A DNA stretch of 64,000 nt from Spirosoma panaciterrae DSM 21099 (GTDB taxonomy: Bacteria > Bacteroidota > Bacteroidia > Cytophagales > Spirosomataceae), in the NCBI RefSeq assembly GCF_000374025.1, contig NZ_KB893184.1, forward strand, positions 341,893 to 405,892. Direction: 5' to 3'. Made by a program: the position numbers and the translations under genes. The notes beneath the pieces are model-generated. The model was given only the letters and a program-made list of their open reading frames with translations, was not told where the DNA came from and did not search any database. Each line of letters begins with the position of its first letter. Within the stretch, counting starts at the first letter, position 1. Of this stretch, positions 7,763-16,460 are shown piece after piece.

Positions 7763-8138
7763 CGTCGGTCAGTTCATCGTCGGAGCCAAGTTTCGTTTGC
7801 AGGAGAGCCATGCCACGCTCTACATCGAGGGCCGTATAAACACCACTTAACGATAATCCCAGTTCAATTAAGGTAATTGCAACCGCAGGCTGCATCCCTA
7901 CAACCACCGTTTCGGCATCAAGAACCCGTGTCATGCTGGCGATATTCCCCAGAATACGACCCATAAATGAATCGACGATCGATACCGCCGAAATATCGAT
8001 CAATACGCCACGAGCGCCCGTTTTATGAACCATATTTACCAGATCAGTTTCCAGGTTCAGAGCTAACCGATCGTATAAATCGACCTGAATGGTAACCAGC
8101 AAAAAGGCACCCATTCGCAGAATTGGTATTTTATCCAT
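7740..8138 (-). CDS. rsbS: Stressosome STAS protein RsbS
   Basis: A 132-residue STAS-domain protein almost entirely matching the RsbS pattern (KIPIL start, LIDISAVSIVDSF, GMQPAVAITLIELG). Ser57 in the VDSF motif corresponds to Ser59 of Bacillus RsbS, the residue phosphorylated by RsbT. The residue is intact, so regulation by phosphorylation is expected. RsbS co-assembles with RsbR into the icosahedral stressosome core and sequesters RsbT. It lies 12 bp after rsbR on the same strand. Confidence 0.95.
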   Translation of the reverse strand: MDKIPILRMGAFLLVTIQVDLYDRLALNLETDLVNMVHKTGARGVLIDISAVSIVDSFMGRILGNIASMTRVLDAETVVVGMQPAVAITLIELGLSLSGVYTALDVERGMALLQTKLGSDDELTDDDADYTE

Positions 8139-8150
8139 CGGGTAACGACG

Positions 8151-9017
8151 CTATAAGACTTTCTTTTCGGATTCTGCTCGTTTCACCGTCAGCCTGTTCA
8201 TACTGAATGCATGTTTGAGGGCACTGGCCAGCGAAGCTTTGGTAATGATATTGGACAGGTCGATACCCAGATGAACGACGGTCTGGGCTATTTCGGGCCG
8301 GATACCGCTGATGATGCAGTCGGCACCCATCAGTCGGGTCGCACTGACGGTTTTGATCAGGTGTTGCGCCACGAGGGAGTCGACTGCCGGAACGCCGGAA
8401 ATATCCAGAATAGCGATGCCGCTACCCGTGTCAACAATTTTCTGGAGAAGGCTTTCCATAACCACCTGCGTTCGGGCGCTGTCCAGCGTACCAATGATGG
8501 GAAGGGCAAGAATACCGTCCCACACCTGAATTACGGGCGTAGAAATGTCGCTGATCTCTTCGGTTTGCCGGAATATAACCTCCTCACGGCCTTTTATAAA
8601 CGTTTCGAACGTAACCACGCCAAAGCTATCCAGCAGCCGATTGAATTTCAGGCTTGTTTTGAAGAGCAGAAGAGGATCGCTGCTTAGATCCTGCTGAAGC
8701 AGCTCAAAAATGGCTTCTTTCAGGCTGAAAATATACAGGCCAGTTTCGCGGGGCGAAAAGCCTTGCCGGGCTCTCGACATCGAAATGGCTGATAAGAGTT
8801 CAAACAATTCATCGAAACTTGCCGACTCGGTTTGCTCAATATTATTGTCGTTCACGCTCTTGACCAGCAGATCAACCAATTCTTCGGATTGCAGACGGAG
8901 TTCATCATTCGTCATTAAATCGTCCCGAAGGGTATCGCTGGCTAACTGTTTCTGGATCCATGTATCTAAAAGGAGGGCCTTATTCTTTTTTAGGAATTGA
9001 GCTACGCTATTGGTCAT
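8151..9017 (-). CDS. rsbR: Stressosome sensor protein RsbR (RsbRD-type N-domain + STAS)
   Basis: A 288-residue protein from the ATG at 9017. The longer frame from 9044 would overlap the candidate -7 element, so I reject it. Residues 1-150 are a helical RsbRD-like sensor domain (MTNSVAQFLKKNKALLL, then RQGFSPRETGLYIFSLK). Residues 160-275 are a STAS domain with the typical LPIIGTLDSAR lead-in. The phospho-sites seen in Bacillus RsbR map to Ser214 (VDSLVAQHL, Thr171 equivalent) and Thr246 (PEIAQTVVHLG, Thr205 equivalent). The N-domain lacks a recognisable haem, flavin or PAS motif, so its signal is unknown. First gene of the operon rsbR-rsbS-rsbT-fusion-kinase. Confidence 0.93.
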   Translation of the reverse strand: MTNSVAQFLKKNKALLLDTWIQKQLASDTLRDDLMTNDELRLQSEELVDLLVKSVNDNNIEQTESASFDELFELLSAISMSRARQGFSPRETGLYIFSLKEAIFELLQQDLSSDPLLLFKTSLKFNRLLDSFGVVTFETFIKGREEVIFRQTEEISDISTPVIQVWDGILALPIIGTLDSARTQVVMESLLQKIVDTGSGIAILDISGVPAVDSLVAQHLIKTVSATRLMGADCIISGIRPEIAQTVVHLGIDLSNIITKASLASALKHAFSMNRLTVKRAESEKKVL

Positions 9018-9359
9018 GAGGCAAGTTGATTGTAAAACAAGCAAATGTAAAAATTACTTAACGATTACGGTAATTTATTAGGGAGTGGCGAAGCTAAAGC
9101 CAGGCAAAGTAAGGTTGCCTGGACGGACTTTGATCTATAAAATGTAAATATGTTGAAATAATTCATTGGTCGATAGTAAGCCAGCCATTAACCTGATTCT
9201 TTTAATCTCGGAAGGCATTTAAGGTTGCTGAATTGCTGGTGCTATAAACAAGCCCATGGGCGATCATAAGGCTCGTCTAACGATTTGTAACAGAATCCAG
9301 ACCATGCTGTTTGACGAGAGCCATCCCGGCCTCTCTGCTGGCGAAAGCTACAGGCCAGG
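9018..9359. other. Intergenic region, 342 bp, no gene seen
   Basis: Apart from the stressosome promoter candidate at its left end this stretch holds no open frame of interest, no tRNA and no clear repeat. It includes the 3' flank of the SMR-like gene that ends at 9360. Confidence 0.55.
9042..9049 (-). promoter_or_regulatory. Candidate -7 promoter element of the stressosome operon
   Basis: CAAATGTA on the plus strand reads TACATTTG on the minus strand, matching TAnnTTTG, 25 bp upstream of the ATG at 9017. It supports that start. A TTG at -33 was not found, so an alternative sigma factor or activator may be needed. Confidence 0.5.
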
Positions 9360-9734
9360 CTAGGTGGCTGAACAGGCTCTCAAGCCTATAATACCTAGCC
9401 CAATCAGGAGAAGAAAAAAGAGTTCGGTAACCGACCAGGAGGCTCTAAGGACCATCACATCAACCACTTTGACCAGCGCCAGTGTCATGGCCGTCCAGAT
9501 GGCAAAAGCAGTGGGTGTGGGAATCTGTTTGAGGGCCAGTGAGAAAAAGAACATATTGATCAGGCCAAATACAATATTTCCTAAAAAGGGTACCAGGATT
9601 GGTAAACCCGCACCAGGCAAATAGAATGAGTTCCAGCGCAAAGCTGTCAATTTATCGAAGTCCATGTACTTGAGCGAATACGTCCAGCCGGTTTGAAAGA
9701 GTGCAGCAATGAACAGAAATAACCAGGCATACAT
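9360..9734 (-). CDS. SMR-like small membrane transporter homologue lacking Glu14
   Basis: A 124-residue integral membrane protein with four hydrophobic segments (about 3-22, 38-66, 70-92, 98-120). The pattern AALFQTGWTYSLKYMD at its start and AFAIWTAMTLALVK in helix 3 align with small multidrug resistance proteins (EmrE/SugE/Gdx). The essential proton- and substrate-binding Glu14 of that family is a Gln at the same position here, and the Gly-Thr after it is shifted. An extra stretch between helices 1 and 2 makes it slightly longer than the usual 105-115 residues. A classical proton-antiport mechanism is therefore unlikely. It stands alone, with no partner SMR gene beside it. Confidence 0.8.
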   Translation of the reverse strand: MYAWLFLFIAALFQTGWTYSLKYMDFDKLTALRWNSFYLPGAGLPILVPFLGNIVFGLINMFFFSLALKQIPTPTAFAIWTAMTLALVKVVDVMVLRASWSVTELFFLLLIGLGIIGLRACSAT

Positions 9735-10131
9735 GATAAACGGAGTATTTTTACTCAGAAGGTAATGGCTCGCTGTAAAGGTAAAGTACGCGCATGATCT
9801 ATATGTTACCAGGTTATTATTGATTGATTAAGGATCAGGAGCGATTGAAAATATCGGAGTCGTTGGTAGGCACCCAGGGTTTCTAAAACCAGGCAATTCA
9901 TAAAGATAGTCCTGAAAGCCAAGCTTTTACCATGGTTGAAGTGATAAACATGGGGCGTTCTGATTGGAGTTCTCGGAAATCATAACAGTTTGGAAATACT
10001 TCGGTAAAACTGGGGTAATTTCTAACTGCTTGTTTTGCGCTTTCATTCGTGGCTTTTCTGAAAAGTCTTTCGTTCAGTTTTCTTTTTTGTCGATTGGCTG
10101 AATACACTCTCTCAACACTAGATGCATGATA
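9735..10131. other. Intergenic region, 397 bp, no supported gene
   Basis: It separates divergent genes. A 69-codon minus-strand frame at 9898-10107 is the only sizeable ORF; it is basic and has no family signature or ribosome site, so I do not call it. No promoter of the TAnnTTTG type was found for the plus-strand gene. Confidence 0.5.
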
Positions 10132-11001
10132 ATGAAGACTTTACTCTTCATTGCGGTTGGTCTGACGGGCCTTTCTTCCCTTTTCAGATGGGACCTGTCC
10201 ATAGGCTTAACTACCTCTTTCACTGTCGATTCGCTTGGAGCCTGCCAGGGCGTGAGCTATCAGCAGGATAAGGTGTACTTGTATGGAGATCGGGAAGTCG
10301 GGATGATTCGTGCTTACACGGTCGGGAAGGATGCCCTTACCTATACGGGGCAGGAAGTAAAGCTGACGGTCGATGGACAGGATGTGATCAACCACCCAAC
10401 TGGTATTGCCTACAACCAGACGGGGCCAACATTTATCGGTAACAGCATTCGCTTGAATCCTGAAGGCACTAAATGGCGGGCGGTTATTTATCTGGTCAAC
10501 TGGGCGGGTCTGCTTCGGACGGGTACGCTGGACAACAACCTGCTGAATACAATTGAGGACGATGCCTGCATACAGGGTACGCGGCCCGAATATGTGCGTT
10601 ATCAGAACAAATGGTATGTTGCCACTGCCGACTATGGTGCTCAGGCCAACGAAGTGCGGCTCTACGATCCTATACTACTGGCAAAAGCCAGAAAGACCAG
10701 TGAGCCCGGTATAGTGGTTAAAAAATTTACCTGCTCACCCTGGGTGCAAAACCTGCATTGGATTCCATCGAAAGGGGTGCTTGTGCTGATTCAGAATCAA
10801 ATTGAAGGACGACGCTGGCGATTTACGTTTCTTGACCTCAAACGGTCTATTGAGTCAGGGCGGGAACAGGTGCTTAAAACCGTTGACATCGACAAAGCGG
10901 ATGAATTAGAGGGATTTACGCTCCTTGGCGATAAGCTGACCGGACTTGCCGTGACCTCGTCGCGGCAGAATAACGTGCATTTCATGAACCTTTCCTGGTA
11001 A
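10132..11001 (+). CDS. Exported protein, beta-propeller-like, function unknown
   Basis: A 289-residue protein starting at ATG 10132; an ATG two codons upstream is equally possible. Residues 1-18 form a signal peptide or anchor. The remainder is rich in beta strands with repeating units of a short hydrophobic strand, a turn and an aromatic residue (KVYLYGDREVG, KWYVATADYGAQANEVRLYD, GVLVLIQNQ), which suggests a beta-propeller such as those seen in esterase-like or phytase-like proteins. No catalytic motif is visible. It lies 48 bp before the SusC gene on the same strand and may be part of that locus, for example as a surface sugar-binding or processing protein. Confidence 0.75.
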   Translation: MKTLLFIAVGLTGLSSLFRWDLSIGLTTSFTVDSLGACQGVSYQQDKVYLYGDREVGMIRAYTVGKDALTYTGQEVKLTVDGQDVINHPTGIAYNQTGPTFIGNSIRLNPEGTKWRAVIYLVNWAGLLRTGTLDNNLLNTIEDDACIQGTRPEYVRYQNKWYVATADYGAQANEVRLYDPILLAKARKTSEPGIVVKKFTCSPWVQNLHWIPSKGVLVLIQNQIEGRRWRFTFLDLKRSIESGREQVLKTVDIDKADELEGFTLLGDKLTGLAVTSSRQNNVHFMNLSW

Positions 11002-11049
11002 CCAATCAGGCTTTCTCTGTACAACTAATCCAATTTTATACAACTTGAC

Positions 11050-14000
11050 ATGAATCATTACTCAATTTCATTGAGCAGGTATTTCTTTGGCCTGATGCTG
11101 CTGGTCAGCCTGCTCGCCAGCCATCAATTAGCGCTGGCCAACCCTCGTACCACCTTGCGGCTTGAGCAGCTCGTTCGGGTTAGTGGCACGGTCATCGATG
11201 AGCAGAACCAACCCATTCCGGGGGTCAACATCGTTGAAAAGCAAACCCGGAAAGGAACCGTTACGGATGCGAATGGTCAGTTTTCGATGGATGTACCTAC
11301 GGGGGCCACACTGGTATTTTCGTCGGTAGGGTTTACCACACAGGAGGTTACGGTAGGGGCGCAACCGACGCTGAAGGTAATCCTGAAAGAGGATGTCAAT
11401 CAGTTGAGCGAAGTAGTGGCGGTTGGGTATCAGACCTTGCGGAAAAGTGATGTAACCGGCGCTATCTCCAACGTAAAAGCCCGCGAGCTAAACGTGGCTG
11501 CGCCTACACTGGGGCAGGCCCTGGTCGGTAAGCTGGCGGGTGTGCAGGTGTCGCAGGTGAGCGGGGCTCCGTATGTGAGTACCAAAATTCGGGTGCGAGG
11601 AATAGGCTCCATCAACGCCAGTTCCGATCCGTTGTATGTGATCGATGGGTTTCCGGCAGGCAACGACGTGTTCATCAACCCAAACGACATTGAGAGCATC
11701 GATATTCTGAAAGATGCTGCATCGGCTGCTATTTATGGTTCGCGGGCGTCGGGGGGCGTGGTACTCATCACAACCAAGCGAGGTAAAGAAGGGAAAGGCA
11801 AGTTTGATTACGAATACCAGTACGGTATCAATCAACTGGCTAAAAAAGTAAAACTGCTGGATGCCAGCGGATTTGCACAACTGGTGATCGATGGTCGGAA
11901 CAATACCTATCGCGACCTGGTGCAGAACAGCGGCAAACCCTGGACCGACGCCATGTTCTCCGATGATAATGCAACCCGGATCGCTAAAGTGGGCAATGCA
12001 TCCTCGGTCAGTATCCCAACGGAGTTCTATGATTTCGCCAATCAGAAACTGATCACGCCCAAATACAATACCGACTGGCAGAACGAACTATACCGCAACG
12101 CACCGATGAGCCGCCATAACCTAACCTTCTCAGGGGGTAACAATGGCGTTCGCTACCTGATTAGTGGCGGTTACCAGAACCAGCAGGGGATTATTGTGGC
12201 TACGAAACAGGAGCGGCTGAATTTTCGGGCCAATATCGATGCCGATGTAAGCAAAAAGTTTAGGGTGGGTACCAGTATGTTCGTAACCTCCACCAGTAAT
12301 CGCGAAGTGCAGGAAGGTCGCTTCAACCAGGGGCCGATTCTGGGAGCGCTGATTTATGCGCCGATTTTCCGGGCGCGTGATGAGAATGGCAATCTGATCA
12401 AAAACGAAATGGCCGCTCAACAGCCGGTTTATGGCTACCAGACCATCGAGAATCCGGTGGCTATGGCTATGGAGACCAATATCACCCGCAAAGGACTTCG
12501 CGGTACGTTCAACGGTACGGCCAGTTACGAAATTATTCCGGGGCTGGTTGCAAAAGCCAACGTTGGGATGCAAACCTTCAACGAAAAATATGAATACTAT
12601 CTGCCCACCAGCCTGAGCAGCGGCAACAACCCACCCTATTCGCCCCAGGCTATTGCTGCCGCTACTGCTCAGGCGCTAACGGTCAATACCCAAAACCTGC
12701 TGGCTGAATTTACGGCTACCTATGCCAAACAGTTGGGCCGCCACCGGATTAATGGGCTGATTGGTTACACGGCCCAAAAGACGAACCTCGACCAGATCAG
12801 TGTGTCGGCGCAGGGGTTTCAGAATGATGCCGTTCAGGAAATCACGGCCAAAGGAGCCGACGCCACCAACTTCTTTCTAAACGCGACCACCACTACGAGC
12901 AGTGTCGGATTTACCGGCACGGGCAAACAGGAAGAAACGCTGCTGTCGTATCTGGCGCGTGCCGAGTACAACTATGATGATCGCTACTATCTGACAGCTG
13001 CTTTCCGTACCGATGGTTCGTCGCGCTTTGGGCCCCTGAACCGCTGGGGGAGTTTTCCATCGATTTCGGGCGGTTGGACCCTTTCAAACGAACCCTTCTA
13101 TGCCGATGTATTCGGTTCTTCGTCGACCCTCAAACTGCGGGGAAGCTGGGGGCTTACCGGAAACTACAACGTGGGCAACTACAACTACCTGCAAACGATG
13201 GCCAGCCCGACCGGAGCCGTATTCGGATCTGGAACCATTCAGACCGCATTTTATTCCGGACCAATCAAAGATCAGAAACTCGGCTGGGAATCGACCTCGC
13301 AGTATAATCTGGGGGTAGACGTGGGTTTGTTCAACAACCGGATCCTGCTGATTGCAAACGGTTACCTGAGTTATTCGTACAACCTGCTGTTCAACCAGCC
13401 CATCTCAGCCATTTCGGGGGCTACCAGCATCCTGACCAACCTGCGCGATTCGAAAATCCGGAACCAGGGGGTTGAATTGCAGATAGATGGCCGGGCCATT
13501 TCGACCCCGGATTTTAAGCTGAACCTGAGTGGGAATATTTCGCTGAACCGCAATAAAGTTTTGAATATGGGCGGTGCCAACACCATTCTGGTGGCGGGTG
13601 CTGAGCGGTCATACATCACACACATTACCCAGGAAGGCCAGCCCGTCGGCATGTTCTACGGTTTCAAGGCTATTGGTATGGTTCGCCAGAAAGACATGGA
13701 TAATCTGGCGGCCGACAATGCGGTTTATAATGCGGCTACCCAGTCGTTCCCGGCAGGTTATGTGCTGAAAGGACCCGCCCGGTCAACGGCTTCGACCAAC
13801 CCACTTCGTCCCGGCGATCTGATTTTTCAGGATGTAAACGGCGATGGGGTTGTCAACGACGCAGATAAGCAGGTGATTGGCAGCCCGTATCCAAAATTTA
13901 CTTACGGTTTTTCGGTAAACGCCAGCTACAAAGCTCTGGATTTTAATGCCTCGTTCAATGGTATTTACGGAAGTCAGGTACTCGACGGGCAGGACTATTA

Positions 14001-14400
14001 CCTGTTCAACATGGAAGGCTCGGGTAATCAGTATTCGGTCGTGGCTGATCGGTATCGGTCCGAAGATCAACCGGGCAACGGGCAGGTGTATCGCGCATCG
14101 CGGGGGGGGACGCAAAGCAACAGCACCCGCCTGTCGACTTTTTATCTGCAAAACGGTTCGTACTTCCGCTGCACGAACCTGACCCTGGGCTACAATCTGC
14201 CCGCCAGTCTGGTAGCCAGAGCGCGTGTGAGCGGATTACGGCTGTACATCAACGTCAACAACGCCTTTACCATCACCAAATACAAAGGGTATAACCCAGA
14301 GGTAGATTACAACAACGGGGCTAACCTGGCGCCGGGTGTCGATTACGGTAAATACCCATTGGCTCGTGGCTACAACCTGGGTGCACGCATCACGTTTTAA
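11050..14400 (+). CDS. SusC/RagA-family TonB-dependent outer-membrane transporter
   Basis: A 1116-residue outer-membrane importer. A signal peptide covers residues 1-30. A carboxypeptidase-regulatory-like domain follows at about 43-125 (GTVIDEQNQPIPGVNI, TVTDANGQFSMDV). The plug domain at about 130-245 carries the SusC signature region (KIRVRGIGSINASSDPLYVIDG). The 22-strand barrel fills the rest and ends in an aromatic-type strand (NLGARITF). There is no STN domain, so it is unlikely to signal to an anti-sigma factor, in line with none being present. It pairs with the SusD gene 70 bp downstream. The substrate is not shown by the sequence, but the nearby CE15 esterase suggests plant cell-wall glucuronoxylan fragments. 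Confidence 0.95.
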   Translation: MNHYSISLSRYFFGLMLLVSLLASHQLALANPRTTLRLEQLVRVSGTVIDEQNQPIPGVNIVEKQTRKGTVTDANGQFSMDVPTGATLVFSSVGFTTQEVTVGAQPTLKVILKEDVNQLSEVVAVGYQTLRKSDVTGAISNVKARELNVAAPTLGQALVGKLAGVQVSQVSGAPYVSTKIRVRGIGSINASSDPLYVIDGFPAGNDVFINPNDIESIDILKDAASAAIYGSRASGGVVLITTKRGKEGKGKFDYEYQYGINQLAKKVKLLDASGFAQLVIDGRNNTYRDLVQNSGKPWTDAMFSDDNATRIAKVGNASSVSIPTEFYDFANQKLITPKYNTDWQNELYRNAPMSRHNLTFSGGNNGVRYLISGGYQNQQGIIVATKQERLNFRANIDADVSKKFRVGTSMFVTSTSNREVQEGRFNQGPILGALIYAPIFRARDENGNLIKNEMAAQQPVYGYQTIENPVAMAMETNITRKGLRGTFNGTASYEIIPGLVAKANVGMQTFNEKYEYYLPTSLSSGNNPPYSPQAIAAATAQALTVNTQNLLAEFTATYAKQLGRHRINGLIGYTAQKTNLDQISVSAQGFQNDAVQEITAKGADATNFFLNATTTTSSVGFTGTGKQEETLLSYLARAEYNYDDRYYLTAAFRTDGSSRFGPLNRWGSFPSISGGWTLSNEPFYADVFGSSSTLKLRGSWGLTGNYNVGNYNYLQTMASPTGAVFGSGTIQTAFYSGPIKDQKLGWESTSQYNLGVDVGLFNNRILLIANGYLSYSYNLLFNQPISAISGATSILTNLRDSKIRNQGVELQIDGRAISTPDFKLNLSGNISLNRNKVLNMGGANTILVAGAERSYITHITQEGQPVGMFYGFKAIGMVRQKDMDNLAADNAVYNAATQSFPAGYVLKGPARSTASTNPLRPGDLIFQDVNGDGVVNDADKQVIGSPYPKFTYGFSVNASYKALDFNASFNGIYGSQVLDGQDYYLFNMEGSGNQYSVVADRYRSEDQPGNGQVYRASRGGTQSNSTRLSTFYLQNGSYFRCTNLTLGYNLPASLVARARVSGLRLYINVNNAFTITKYKGYNPEVDYNNGANLAPGVDYGKYPLARGYNLGARITF

Positions 14401-14470
14401 CTGACCTCAGACGAGAGGAGAGTACGCGGTTCGCTGTCGGCTTTCCTCCTTCCTTCATTTTGACATAACC

Positions 14471-16006
14471 ATGACATCTAAATCATTACTTCGCTACGTT
14501 CCGCTAGTAACGCTGCTGTTGCTGGGTTCGTGCAGTCAGGATTTTCTGATCGAAACCAATCCAAACGCCATTGCGACCTCCGACTACTACAAAACGGAAA
14601 ATGATGTACTACTGGCGCTGAACGGCGTGTATAATTCCCTGCGTAACAACAACGGCATTGCGGAAGGGAGTGGCTTGTTTTCCGAAGAACGGTCCGACAA
14701 TACCGGCCGGAACGATAACCAGTCCAATGCCGGTGAGCCGTTTCAGTTCAACGATTTTTCGCTACTGCCCAGCAACTCGTATCTGCAAACCCACTGGACG
14801 GCCCTCTATCAGATCATTACGCGGGCCAACAGCGTACTGGCGGGTTCTGAAACCATCCCCTTTACCAATGCCGACACAAAAGCTCAATATCAGGCCGAAG
14901 CGAAGTTCATCCGGGCATTGACGTACTTTCATCTGGTGCGCAAATGGGGCGATGTGCCGCTTGTGACAAAACCGCTCAATACAGCCGATGAAGTGTTGAC
15001 CAATACGTTTCGCGAAAAGAAAGAGAACGTATATGCACAGATTGTGGCCGACCTGACCGATGTCGTCAACAGTCCATTGCCGGATGTTCGTTCGGCAGCT
15101 GATAAAGGACGGGTATCGAAAGTGGCCGGAAATGCCTTGCTGGGGCAGGTGTATCTGACTATGGCAACTACACTCGATCAGGCCAATCGGGCTGCGAATC
15201 TGGCGCAGGCAAAAACCTACCTCACAAACGCCTACAACAAGCGGACGTTCGGCACCTTAAAGGAAATTCCGTATGCCGACGTGTTCGACGTAGCGAAGAA
15301 AACAACTAACCCTGAAGCCATTTTCCAGATCGTTTATAAACAGGGCGATATTAACTACTCGTCGAGCATTGCGGCCAGCAACCAGGCGCAGGGCGAAACC
15401 ATCAATTCGCTCAAAACAGCTACGGGCGTTGGCGGCAATGTAAAGGCCGACCTGGTAAGCGATTACGAGAACGGTGATATTCGGAAAGATTATTCGATCA
15501 AATACGCCAACGCAGCCGTGGTAAAGGACTACTTCATTACCAAATTCCGGGACGCCAGTTCCACGGCCGGAACCAGTGGCTATGGTGGGAACGATTGGCT
15601 GCTGATTCGCTATGCCGATGTGATGCTGATGCTGGCCGAAGTGAATATGTATCTGGGCGATGAAGCGACGGCGATTGGCTTTCTGGATCAGGTGCGCGAA
15701 CGGGCCAAATTGCCACTTTATAACGTGGCCAAAACCGATCCAGCCTATAGCGCCCGATACCCTACGCTGAAACTGGCGATTCTGCACGAACGGCGTGTTG
15801 AGCTGGCGTTCGAAAACCAGCGTTGGTTCGATCTGCTCCGCTTCTTTACACCCGCCGAACTGGTCAGCTATTTTAAAGCGAAACCCCAGTCGGGTTATGG
15901 AACGGCTCAGTTATCGAACTTCGGTACGAAAGACTATTACTACCCCATTCCGTTCAATGAATACAAACTGAATCCGACGGGAATGTACCAGAATTCGGGC
16001 TATTAA
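14471..16006 (+). CDS. SusD/RagB-family nutrient-binding lipoprotein
   Basis: A 511-residue surface lipoprotein. The N-terminus is a lipoprotein signal with lipobox LLGSC at about residues 17-21. The SusD-like N-terminal TPR scaffold runs from about 25 to 240 (FIRALTYFHLVRKWGDVPL is the family hallmark). The C-terminal RagB/SusD domain includes WLLIRYADVMLMLAEV and the ERRVELAFENQRWFDL block. It caps the SusC barrel and delivers oligosaccharide to it. A strong hairpin follows at 16031-16081, closing the operon. Confidence 0.95.
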   Translation: MTSKSLLRYVPLVTLLLLGSCSQDFLIETNPNAIATSDYYKTENDVLLALNGVYNSLRNNNGIAEGSGLFSEERSDNTGRNDNQSNAGEPFQFNDFSLLPSNSYLQTHWTALYQIITRANSVLAGSETIPFTNADTKAQYQAEAKFIRALTYFHLVRKWGDVPLVTKPLNTADEVLTNTFREKKENVYAQIVADLTDVVNSPLPDVRSAADKGRVSKVAGNALLGQVYLTMATTLDQANRAANLAQAKTYLTNAYNKRTFGTLKEIPYADVFDVAKKTTNPEAIFQIVYKQGDINYSSSIAASNQAQGETINSLKTATGVGGNVKADLVSDYENGDIRKDYSIKYANAAVVKDYFITKFRDASSTAGTSGYGGNDWLLIRYADVMLMLAEVNMYLGDEATAIGFLDQVRERAKLPLYNVAKTDPAYSARYPTLKLAILHERRVELAFENQRWFDLLRFFTPAELVSYFKAKPQSGYGTAQLSNFGTKDYYYPIPFNEYKLNPTGMYQNSGY

Positions 16007-16030
16007 ATAGACTATTCATCAACCGCGTGG

Positions 16031-16081
16031 GCGTCGGGCTACCCAGAATATGTCGACAACTTATTCTGGGTAGCCTGATGC
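16031..16081. terminator. Stem-loop terminator after susD
   Basis: GGCTACCCAGAATA at 16037-16050 pairs perfectly with TATTCTGGGTAGCC at 16062-16075, and the stem extends outward to 16031/16081 with G-U pairs. The downstream T-tract is poor. It lies 25 bp after the SusD stop. Confidence 0.65.
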
Positions 16082-16153
16082 CTACACGCTTAAAAATCTG
16101 TGCACCTGGCCAGATGTCGAAGTTTCTGATCGATGAGGTTTTGTCTTCGCTGC

Positions 16154-16309
16154 TCAGGTGATGTCGACGAAGTAGATGAGCAGGAGAGTAAGTACCAGAA
16201 AAGCAAGAATTCCCAATACGAATTGACGTTGGCGAGTTGGCGAGTAACGTACATAGCGGCTGTTACCGGCCAGTAAATTCATAAGTTCGTTAATCCAGTG
16301 TTCCAGCAT
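16154..16309 (-). CDS. 51-residue single-span membrane protein
   Basis: A short frame with an ATG at 16309 and TGA at 16154-16156. It encodes an amphipathic, partly basic N-half (MLEHWINELMNLLAG, then RYVRYSPTRQRQ) and one strong transmembrane helix at about residues 30-48 (FVLGILAFLVLTLLLIYF). The positive residues before the helix predict the N-terminus inside. It occupies an otherwise empty 454-bp gap between susD and the CE15 gene. I recognise no family. The regular membrane topology and lack of frame-disrupting codons argue for a real gene, but no upstream Shine-Dalgarno is convincing. Confidence 0.5.
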   Translation of the reverse strand: MLEHWINELMNLLAGNSRYVRYSPTRQRQFVLGILAFLVLTLLLIYFVDIT

Positions 16310-16460
16310 GACGATGGCCTGAGTCCTTCTTTAGTATGGACTGCCTGATGGCCTGGAGTCACCCGTTTTTAGGTTATCAAATTGTTACAATTGAAGGTAA
16401 GACCTGACTCGTTTCTCAAACTAGGCTATCGACGAAGCAGCGGGTAGCGGAGTACTAGCT

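Noticed and set aside
4662..9017. Sigma-B regulon operon (rsbV, rsbW, sigB)
   Set aside because: No sigma-B, RsbV or RsbW homologue is encoded; the ECF sigma factor at 3352 belongs to a different sigma class.
9898..10107. 69-codon minus-strand ORF between the SMR-like gene and the 10132 gene
   Set aside because: Basic, no family signature or ribosome-binding site; better explained as chance in a gap. Not excluded without homology search.
15257..15787. 176-codon ORF antisense to susD
   Set aside because: Shadow of the SusD coding frame.
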